From: Kaistella gelatinilytica
GTDB taxonomy: Bacteria > Bacteroidota > Bacteroidia > Flavobacteriales > Weeksellaceae
Direction of reading: 5' to 3'
Assembly (NCBI RefSeq): GCF_015679325.1
Contig: NZ_JADPVI010000005.1
Span: 1-62,165, forward strand
DNA length: 62,165 nt
Shown here: positions 55,271-62,165 of the stretch, in pieces
Numbering within the stretch: position 1 is the stretch's first letter
How the letters are laid out: every line of letters starts with the position of its first letter
Made by a program: the position numbers and the translations under genes
The notes under the pieces: model-generated
What the model was told of the DNA's origin: nothing
The model's database searches: none
What the model saw: the letters and a program-made list of their open reading frames with translations, nothing else

Positions 55271-55880
55271 TGACACCTGAAGTAGTTTCTTTTTGTGATT
55301 AAGTACAATTCACTATAATAATTCACAATTTCTTTGCTAAGTCTTATATTTTTTTTGAGTTACGAGATAATAAAATTGAAAAAAAAATCAAAATACTCAG
55401 TATTTTTATTTTGGTCAGCCATACAACAATTAACAAGTCTTCTTTAGACAAATAACTCTTTGATAATACTCAGTAGGTTCAATTTCATCTGCATATTTTC
55501 ATTAAATAAATTTCTTCCGGCTTTGAAAGATATTTTTTTTCCAGGAAGTGCATCTTGCTGAATCCAAGTTGAACCAGATGTGTCTTTATTAGAATACCTG
55601 TACTCGCGATCGCCGTAGATTAACAATAACTGATGCCGAACTTGGTGTGCTGAAGTCTCTTTAAATTTTAAATCTGCATCTTAAGATTCCGTGTAAAGCC
55701 ATGCTTTTGAGATATAGATAATTTTGTTTTTGTCAAACTCTTGCCAATCTCCGCAGGAGGTATAAGCAATACAGATGCCTATGCAATTCCCAATTGTGTT
55801 AACGGTTTAACATGTTTTCAGAATTTGTGAAATAACTAATATTTGGATTCACCATTCCTTTTACAGCAAAAGTAGTACTC
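55271..55880 (-). pseudogene. decayed duplicate of the 58330-58960 segment
   Basis: Base-level similarity to 58330-58960 runs throughout with many indels. Examples are YSNKDTSGSTWIQQDALPG versus YSHKDTSGPTWIQQDALPG, and SKEDLLIVVWLTKIKILSI versus SKEDLLSVVWLSKIKILSL. The lipobox Cys is changed to Arg and the HExxH region is broken. It is a dead copy of a HExxH effector with attached lipoprotein. Confidence 0.75.
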
Positions 55881-55897
55881 ACTTTAATTTTTCATTT

Positions 55898-56407
55898 TTA
55901 ACCTCTATCTACTTTCGCATCTATTTTCCTTAAAACTTTCGCCACACCAACACTTTGAATTAAAATATCGCCGTTGGTCGCTTTATGTGTTGTTGTGGAA
56001 GTAGTTTCTTTTAAATCTTCAGTGATAGTAATCGTCTTATTTTCATTGATGGTTTGTTTATAATTGCTTACAGTAAATTTATGGTTTTTTGTAATACTCA
56101 TGCTGTGGTCTACACCAACATTTGTATTCATATTTTTGCCTACATTAATATCTAAATTCTCTCCCGCATTAAAAGTCATATTTTTCGGCGCCGTTACTTC
56201 GATATTACCATCCATAAAATAAGTATTTCCGCTTGGGTCCAAAATAGTTACACTTTTCTCATTATCATTCATCAAAACCTTAATTCCGGTCTTTGTTTGA
56301 ATCGATCGCATGTGGTTCTGAACTCCACCTCCTAATCCAACTCCCCCGCGAAACATTCCACCCATCACAAAAGGTCGGCCCGAATCATTGCGAAAAAAAA
56401 CCACCAT
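55898..56407 (-). pseudogene. vgrG remnant C (C-terminal third)
   Basis: A 169-residue frame covering the end of a VgrG: RPFVMGGMFRGGVGLGGGVQ, then a beta-helix-like stretch (NVGKNMNTNVGVDHSMSI). The gp27-like hub and most of the OB fold are absent. Its tail differs from the intact VgrG, so it came from a different vgrG cassette. Confidence 0.8.
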
Positions 56408-56458
56408 TGATGCGGTAGTGTCTTATTTAAGTATAAAAAATATGTATTATAAAATTTT

Positions 56459-56866
56459 CTATTCTTTAGTTAAAATAATCTCTTTTAATTTAATTGTGTC
56501 TAATTTGTTATCTTTAGAATATATTAAATTTTTAATAGTAATAATTTTCGTTTTATAACCGGATTTTTCAATATGATAATTATAAGAAACCTTTGCTTGC
56601 ATGTTTAAATATTTATAAGAAGATTGAAATCCATCAATAAAAAAGTAGCCTTTTTGATTAGTTTTTATTGTATCAAAATCATTCGAAGCAAATTTATCTA
56701 CAAAAATTTTTACATCTTTGAGTGGTTTCCCATTTTCAAAATCAACTACCGTTCCAGTTACTGCATTATATATTACATATTTTTTGGTTGAACAATTTAA
56801 TACCAAAAACAAAAAAATCATAATTGAGTAAATTTTAAACTGATGGTTTTTCGCGTAATTTTTCAT
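56459..56866 (-). CDS. immunity-type lipoprotein, carboxypeptidase-regulatory-like fold
   Basis: A 135-residue lipoprotein (IYSIMIFLFLVLNCSTKK). The body (GTVVDFENGKPLKDVKIFVD, DTIKTNQKGYFFIDGF, EKSGYKTKIITIKNL) has the layout of a carboxypeptidase-regulatory-like beta sandwich. It is paralogous to 57099 and to the C-terminal 140 residues of the 58061 frame. A toxin tail lies just upstream. Confidence 0.7.
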   Translation of the reverse strand: MKNYAKNHQFKIYSIMIFLFLVLNCSTKKYVIYNAVTGTVVDFENGKPLKDVKIFVDKFASNDFDTIKTNQKGYFFIDGFQSSYKYLNMQAKVSYNYHIEKSGYKTKIITIKNLIYSKDNKLDTIKLKEIILTKE

Positions 56867-56925
56867 GATATCCTAATTTTCGTTAACCAAATTAATTTAA
56901 GAAGATTAAATTCCGTAATAATCGT

Positions 56926-57081
56926 TCATGGAATATCATAATAATTTTTATAATATTTCATTAAATCTATCTCTTCACCATCTTTAGAGGCATTAGCTGC
57001 ATTATTATTTGTTTTTTGAGTAATTACGTTCCAGCCCTTTATAGTTCCTTCGTCAGATTTAGAAGATTTGTCTCTATTGTT
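56926..57081 (-). pseudogene. toxin tail related to the HExxH effector
   Basis: About 50 codons without a start end in DGEEIDLMKYYKNYYDIP and a stop. EIDLMKY is shared with the HExxH effector at 58061 (PQEIDLMKYADEIEPPDYY). It sits between two paralogous lipoproteins, a trace of a deleted effector. Confidence 0.55.
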
Positions 57082-57098
57082 CTATCAGAATATGAAAA

Positions 57099-57533
57099 TT
57101 ATTTGGGGATAGAATCTTTATCAATTGACTTAAGATTTTCGAAATAAATTATACCTAAATCAATTGTATCTTTCTTATAATAGTTTTCACCTTTGTAAAT
57201 CTTTTTGGAATCAGCAAACTTAAATTCATTTTTATTTTTGAGTAGAAAAATACTAGAGACATCCCTACTATCTCGTCGGAAATCACTACTGGTGCTTGAC
57301 CATCCTAAAATTACAAATCCACCATCTTTACGAGAATTTATTGTATCAAAATTATTAATAGCGTACTTATACCCAAATATTTTTACATTTTGAATCGGTT
57401 TATTAGTAATTTTCGAATAAATCATTCCTTTGACATTACGAACTAAAATATTTTTTTTATTTTTACAATTTAATAATGTAAAGATTAGTGAATAGACAAG
57501 ATATTTTATTTTACGCTTATTTTTGTTAACCAC
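57099..57533 (-). CDS. immunity-type lipoprotein, carboxypeptidase-regulatory-like fold
   Basis: A 144-residue lipoprotein (KYLVYSLIFTLLNCKNKK) with VKGMIYSKITNKPIQNVKIFGYK and DTINSRKDGGFVILGWSS, paralogous to 56459 and to the end of the 58061 frame. Presumed immunity against a HExxH-type effector; only a toxin tail remains next to it. Confidence 0.7.
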   Translation of the reverse strand: MVNKNKRKIKYLVYSLIFTLLNCKNKKNILVRNVKGMIYSKITNKPIQNVKIFGYKYAINNFDTINSRKDGGFVILGWSSTSSDFRRDSRDVSSIFLLKNKNEFKFADSKKIYKGENYYKKDTIDLGIIYFENLKSIDKDSIPK

Positions 57534-58060
57534 ATTAATTTTAATATATCAAATTCAGAAACAATTTTTCTTAGAATATCATAGTATTTAATATAACATT
57601 TCATGTTAATGTTGTCAAAAATAGTTGGTAATTTTGATAAAAATGTTTAAAAATTATCGGAATAACTATATGGCAAAAAAAAGCTTCAAAAATTTATTTG
57701 AAACCCATTTCAACTAAAATCTCATTACGTGAGTGACAGTAGATCTTACAGAAGATTTCACCAACTATTTTTGGCTATTAAATCTATATCATTATGTCAA
57801 TATTTCCTGAGTTAAAATATTCACTGCCTACTTAAGAAACTGGCAGTGTATAAGTTAAATATGAGATTCCTTTAAGTTTTTATATGCGTTTTTTTCAATT
57901 AAATTTTTTTAAGGTTTTATCTCACAAGCATCCTTCGTGTTTCATTTCATATAGATTCATTTTACTATTATAAAAACATTTCACTCTTTCTTGTGTAAAA
58001 TATTTAAATTTTGCGCATAAATTTGGAAAAAACTTTTTGTTTTTATCTAACTTTTTAATT
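57534..58060. other. intergenic region without recognised gene
   Basis: About 530 AT-rich bases between the fused effector-lipoprotein frame and the next lipoprotein. I found no open frame or remnant I could name. Confidence 0.4.
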
Positions 58061-59989
58061 TTATTGTTTTATAAGTACAAGCGTATCAGGAACTTTGTAA
58101 ATAAAATAAAAATTTACCGGGTATTCTCGATCTCTTCGTCTGTAATCTGAAACGGGTTGAGCTGTCTTAATTGTATCAGTAATATATCCTTCTTTTTTAA
58201 AAATTAATTTTCGTGGTTCTTGTATATTTAAGGTGTTTAGATTTTTATCAGTAATTTTAAAATAACCGGTCTTAGTAGTTGAAACAGTTTGTAATAAATC
58301 ATTTTCTAACATACATGTAACAGTGACATCTGAGAGAGTTTCTTTTTTGTCATTAAGTACAATTCCACTATAATAATTCACAATATCTTCGCTAGACTCT
58401 GTATTTTTTTTTGAATTACAAGATAATAAAATTGAAAAAAACATCAAAAGACTCAGTATTTTTATTTTGCTCAGCCATACTACACTTAACAAGTCCTCTT
58501 TAGACAAAACAACTCTTTGATAATAATCTGGAGGTTCAATTTCATCTGCATATTTCATTAGATCAATTTCTTGCGGCTTTGGAGGGTATTTTGTTCCAGG
58601 AAGTGCATCTTGCTGAATCCAAGTTGGACCAGATGTGTCTTTATGCGAATAACTGTAATCGCGACCGCCGTAGGTTAACAATAACTGATGTCCAATTTCA
58701 TGAGCTGAAGTCTCTTTAAATTTTAAGTCTGCATCTTGCGATTCCGTGTAAAGCCATCCTTTTGTGACATAGATAATTTTGTTTTTGTCATACTTTTGCC
58801 AATCTCCGTAGGAGGTATAACCAATTTTATAATACAGTTCCCTATGCAATTCCCAATTATGTGAACGGTTTAGCATAGTGTTTTTAGAATTTGTGAAATA
58901 AATAATATTTGGAGCAACCATTCCTTTTACATCAAAAGTAGCATTCACTTTAATTTCCCATTTTTCTCCATTAATCTCTGTGCCTTTGTTCGATGTTCTG
59001 GCATACGTTCTGCTCCAATATTCATTTATACCGTCCAAAGCCATTTTTCTCAACTCCTCATATGTTTTTGTCTTCTTTTTAATAGGGGGTTTTTTATAAT
59101 ATTGTAACGCCTCGTTAGAAATTTTGCCCCAATCATTATAGGTTACTGTTACACCTTTAAATGGATTGGGTTCACCCTCTGCAGTTTCATTTAATTCTTT
59201 ATGAGTATAAGATTTTAATCCTTCTTCTCCTCCATCAGTCAAATTTACTCTTAAACTAATGTCGATATTTTTATTTTCTCTGTCTATCTTAACATCTACC
59301 CAGTCTTTCCCAATCTGTTTGGTGGAAAATTCCACTTCTTTCATTTTTTTTACACCATTTTTAGTTGCAATAATCTGAGCTTTTAATTTGTTATTTTTAA
59401 AGTTCGTACTATCATATACTTTCTGATTATCAAAACCGTCCCACATAATTATGTATGATCCTATTTTTGTGTAATCGCCAGAACCAATATTATAAGGATC
59501 GAAAACGCTTTTCCAATCCCACGCTTTTAGCGGTTTTAGCGGATCTGGTCTTGGTTTTTTCTTATAAATATCTTCTACCAAGTAGGGAAATCTCCTGGCT
59601 GGTAATATTACCGCTGGAATACTTTGAATTGCAAATAAAGTGGTTCCATCTCCTTTTATAATTTTGAAATCTAAATTATCAATATTTCCTAGTGATAACG
59701 AATAATTGAACAAAAAATTAGCATTCTCATAATTTTCTTCATAGTCAAGTATTCCTAATGGAACTATAGTAGAATATGACTTATCTTTTTTTATTGATAA
59801 AGTAATTTCAAAATCATCTGTTACATCACTTCCAATTCTTTCAAAATTACCATAAGGTACACCATTTTGCAAGCCGTGATCTCTTACCTCATTTTGAGCA
59901 TTTGAGGTAATATTTCCCTCCGCTGAGATAAGATAGTTTTCACCTACAATTTTAGTATATTTTCCTTTTACTATCCTGGTTCTACTCAT
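58061..59989 (-). CDS. HExxH metallopeptidase-like effector fused in frame to its immunity-type lipoprotein
   Basis: A 642-residue frame 2 bases after vgrG. Residues 1-300 are beta-rich and unrecognised. A zincin-like site HEIGH (430-434) is followed by GGRDYSYSHKD and LMKY as a possible Met-turn. After residue 500 the frame continues without a stop into a lipoprotein signal (KILSLLMFFSILLSCNSKK, lipobox Cys about 524) and a domain (YYSGIVLNDKKETLSDVTVT, TKTGYFKITD) paralogous to the lipoproteins at 56459 and 57099. A TTG at 58492 could start a separate 143-residue lipoprotein. Confidence 0.75.
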   Translation of the reverse strand: MSRTRIVKGKYTKIVGENYLISAEGNITSNAQNEVRDHGLQNGVPYGNFERIGSDVTDDFEITLSIKKDKSYSTIVPLGILDYEENYENANFLFNYSLSLGNIDNLDFKIIKGDGTTLFAIQSIPAVILPARRFPYLVEDIYKKKPRPDPLKPLKAWDWKSVFDPYNIGSGDYTKIGSYIIMWDGFDNQKVYDSTNFKNNKLKAQIIATKNGVKKMKEVEFSTKQIGKDWVDVKIDRENKNIDISLRVNLTDGGEEGLKSYTHKELNETAEGEPNPFKGVTVTYNDWGKISNEALQYYKKPPIKKKTKTYEELRKMALDGINEYWSRTYARTSNKGTEINGEKWEIKVNATFDVKGMVAPNIIYFTNSKNTMLNRSHNWELHRELYYKIGYTSYGDWQKYDKNKIIYVTKGWLYTESQDADLKFKETSAHEIGHQLLLTYGGRDYSYSHKDTSGPTWIQQDALPGTKYPPKPQEIDLMKYADEIEPPDYYQRVVLSKEDLLSVVWLSKIKILSLLMFFSILLSCNSKKNTESSEDIVNYYSGIVLNDKKETLSDVTVTCMLENDLLQTVSTTKTGYFKITDKNLNTLNIQEPRKLIFKKEGYITDTIKTAQPVSDYRRRDREYPVNFYFIYKVPDTLVLIKQ

Positions 59990-59991
59990 AA

Positions 59992-61956
59992 TTAATGATT
60001 TTTGCTTTTTTCACCAGAATTATTTTTAACTTCCAACTGGGCGTTTTTGGTAATACTCTTACCTGAAGAAATCTCAATATCTTCATGGGAAATTTCATTC
60101 CGCTCCATTTTCGTTTCACTATGCACATCTCCTTCAATCATTTCTGTCAGCTTGCCTGTTATAAAGATACTTGCATCACCCACAACAGAAGTCATTTTCA
60201 TGGCACCCACACTTTCTGTAGAGTTCATACCGACAGATTGAGTATTATTCATACCAATCATCTCACTTGCGTTCATGCCAACATTCGTCGTCATGTTTTC
60301 CCCCACATTAATATTCATGTTCTTGCAATTAAGCGTCATCGTTTCCGGTGCAGTGATATTAATATTACTCCCCGTCGTATCCAGGTGAATTTCATTTCCA
60401 GATTTATCAGTAATAATAATACTTTCATCTTCCGTAAAAATTACTTTATGTCCACTTCTTGTCATAATAGATTTTACGCGATTATCTGCAAATCCACCCA
60501 AAGCAGTTCCCCCATGAAACATTCCACCCATCACAAAAGGTCGATCCGGATGATTATGTACAAATCCCACCATCACCTGATCCCCAACTTCGGGGATCGC
60601 TACGTAACCTCGATTCTGAGAAACCTGATCCGTTCCTCCTGCATCCGGACTCATCATTCGGATGAAATCGGTTGTGTCATGCAGCTGCCAGTCGAATTTT
60701 ACCGTCACTCTTCCCTGTCCGCTTGGATCGGTGTTGCTGATTACGGTGGCTAATTGTGGTTGTGCGATTGGAATTGTAAACTCTGGTTTTGGTAAAAATC
60801 CAGTGTCACTTGCAATGGCTTTGAACGTTCCTTTGTAATGTCCGAGTGTATCAACATCGTGACTCGTTTCAATGATCATTAATCTTGTAAAATAGGAAGT
60901 CTGATTGCTGTCTTCTTTACGCATTTCCAGATCTGCTACACATCCCGGATATAAAAATGGGATCGTGGTACTTCCACTTACATGTAAAACTTCCACGGCT
61001 TTACTTCCCGCCGCGCTCGTTTGTGAATTCACTACATCTTTGTCGGTTACTGCTCTGATCGGAGCAATCTGTAAAGCTGGTGTTTTAAAGATACCGCTGT
61101 CTGCATCATTTTTTTTGTACGCAATATTGGCCAGATCACTTTTATGATTTGCCGGCGTAGAACCTGAAGTTAATTTAGCGTTCTGAGTGCTGTTGTATCC
61201 ATAAAACTCAGGTTTCGTGTGAACTGCTTTTATTTCTATTTTAATATCATTGACATTACTGCCATAGACTAATTTTAAAGGCTGGTTCTGTGGTGGAAGT
61301 TTTCCAAAATGCAAGACTTCGCCATCATAATAAAACTGTTCTCCATAAGCTTCTGCCATTCTTGCCAGATAGTTGTAATGCGTTTCATTATATTGGGAAC
61401 TGTAGATAATTTCTGAATAATCATTCGCATCTACTCTTACATCATAACTTCCGGTATTTATTCCTTCTTTGATGAGTTGATTCGCGATGATACTCATATT
61501 CACCGATTGTGCTCCTCCAAAACTCTGGGTATGTGGCGCAGCATCCAGCAATATTGTTGGACTGTAACCTGACAATACAATATTCCCCAGTCCACTTTGA
61601 TCCTGTAAATAACCGACTTCGGTGATCACTCCCACAAAGGTTCTCTCCGGACTGTCGGGTATATCTTTATATTTTTGAACGACCGTCAGTCTTTTTCCTA
61701 AAAACTCATTGGAGGATTCTAAATTATGGTTCTCTCTGTTTCCTAAGGAATCATAAGCTAAAACCATTTCAAAACGATGGTGTTTCCCGGCGTGTTGGCT
61801 TAAACTAAAGTGTTTGTAATGGGAAATCACTTTCCCTTCGATCACCACCAAAAGTTTTACGAGCCTGTTAATCCCAAAAATCTGACTGGCGGAAATTGAT
61901 TTCGAACTGTTATCCGGCTTGAAAGTAGGCGTTGAAGTTCCGTTTGTTTTTGCCAT
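59992..61956 (-). CDS. vgrG: VgrG spike protein TssI
   Basis: A 654-residue VgrG. Residues 25-400 are the gp27-like hub (LVKLLVVIEGKVISHYKHFSL, VGVITEVGYLQDQSG, ETHYNYLARMAEAYGEQFYY). Residues 410-500 are the gp5 OB fold (GRVTVKFDWQ, YVAIPEVGDQVMVGFVHNHP, RPFVMGGMFHGG). After residue 510 a beta-helix-like needle has short repeats (NVGMNASEMIGMNNTQSVGMN). The basic, Ser-rich C-terminus lacks a fused toxin; the effector follows 2 bases later. It is the only intact vgrG in the window. Confidence 0.93.
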   Translation of the reverse strand: MAKTNGTSTPTFKPDNSSKSISASQIFGINRLVKLLVVIEGKVISHYKHFSLSQHAGKHHRFEMVLAYDSLGNRENHNLESSNEFLGKRLTVVQKYKDIPDSPERTFVGVITEVGYLQDQSGLGNIVLSGYSPTILLDAAPHTQSFGGAQSVNMSIIANQLIKEGINTGSYDVRVDANDYSEIIYSSQYNETHYNYLARMAEAYGEQFYYDGEVLHFGKLPPQNQPLKLVYGSNVNDIKIEIKAVHTKPEFYGYNSTQNAKLTSGSTPANHKSDLANIAYKKNDADSGIFKTPALQIAPIRAVTDKDVVNSQTSAAGSKAVEVLHVSGSTTIPFLYPGCVADLEMRKEDSNQTSYFTRLMIIETSHDVDTLGHYKGTFKAIASDTGFLPKPEFTIPIAQPQLATVISNTDPSGQGRVTVKFDWQLHDTTDFIRMMSPDAGGTDQVSQNRGYVAIPEVGDQVMVGFVHNHPDRPFVMGGMFHGGTALGGFADNRVKSIMTRSGHKVIFTEDESIIITDKSGNEIHLDTTGSNINITAPETMTLNCKNMNINVGENMTTNVGMNASEMIGMNNTQSVGMNSTESVGAMKMTSVVGDASIFITGKLTEMIEGDVHSETKMERNEISHEDIEISSGKSITKNAQLEVKNNSGEKSKNH

Positions 61957-62080
61957 AATATGTAGAGTTTGTTAGGTGATGGATGTCAGATGAATGATGA
62001 TTGACAATTGTTAATTGTAATTTGAAAGTTGATCCTTATTTTTTTTCAGTTCGTACTTTACGATTATCAAACTTCTAAAG

Positions 62081-62104
62081 TTTAAAGGTTTAAAGGTTTA
62101 AAAG
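62081..62104. repeat. short tandem repeat upstream of vgrG
   Basis: TTTAAAGG occurs twice in tandem followed by TTTAAAAG. It lies about 125 bases before vgrG. The rest of 61957-62165 shows a small inverted repeat ACAATT/AATTGT at 62004-62018 and no copy of the T6SS palindrome. Confidence 0.6.
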
Positions 62105-62165
62105 ACAAATTTGATGTACTAAAATTAAGTATATATTTTTAATTAAGTTTAAAAATATCATTTTT

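Noticed and set aside
60085..60753. 222-residue plus-strand open frame
   Set aside because: It is antisense to the well-conserved OB-fold and needle region of vgrG and has His/Ser-rich composition typical of a shadow frame.
62081..62104. CRISPR or larger repeat array near the right edge
   Set aside because: Only two and a half 8-base units without spacers; no CRISPR array or cas gene was seen in the window.

Overview
The window is AT-rich DNA from a member of the Flavobacteriales, most likely the Weeksellaceae (Chryseobacterium/Kaistella-like). The evidence is the TAnnTTTG-type promoter elements, many short lipoprotein signal peptides, and a complete type VI secretion system of the Bacteroidota-specific kind (T6SSiii: TssN, TssO/P/Q-like and TssR instead of TssJ/L/M). 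No tRNA, rRNA, CRISPR array or insertion sequence was seen.

Layout. Positions 1-405 are an hcp (tssD) gene lacking only its stop codon. Positions 923-10597 hold ordinary chromosomal genes on the minus strand: a small conserved protein, a molybdopterin oxidoreductase, class I aldolase, an SDR oxidoreductase, and a MFS/HlyD/TolC efflux set with an AraC regulator. A second hcp (10885-11292) encodes the same 135 residues as the first. Divergent from it runs the plus-strand core operon tssF-tssG-tssN-tssK-regulator-tssQ-tssO-tssP-tssR (11601-21649), closed by a strong terminator. The other core genes are on the minus strand: tssB-tssC, then tssH-lytic transglycosylase-tssE (49561 down to 43785).

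Between the two core blocks (22082-43555, minus strand) is an effector array. A LysM-like protein and a DUF4280 (PAAR-like) protein head it, followed by repeated modules of DUF4280, peptidoglycan-degrading effector and immunity lipoprotein. Effectors share an N-terminal beta-rich domain fused to varied hydrolases: GH104-like plus cysteine-peptidase-like, M15 plus GH108, GH19, transglycosylase plus M23. The far end of the array is a graveyard of orphan immunity genes, toxin tails and chimeras. A second array (49999-61956) is headed by an intact vgrG with a HExxH effector. It also contains three decayed vgrG copies, orphan lipoproteins, toxin tails and a frameshifted leucine-rich-repeat lipoprotein.

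How it fits together. TssB/C sheath, Hcp tube, VgrG/DUF4280 tip, TssE/F/G/K baseplate, TssN/Q/O/P/R envelope complex and TssH recycling ATPase form the machine. The arrays supply mostly cell-wall-attacking cargo with periplasmic lipoprotein immunity. A 20-bp palindrome (TTGTAGTAATTCTACTACAA and a variant) lies upstream of both hcp genes, of the tssF operon and of the effector operon, suggesting one regulon. The receiver-degenerate LuxR-type regulator inside the core operon is the obvious candidate to bind it.
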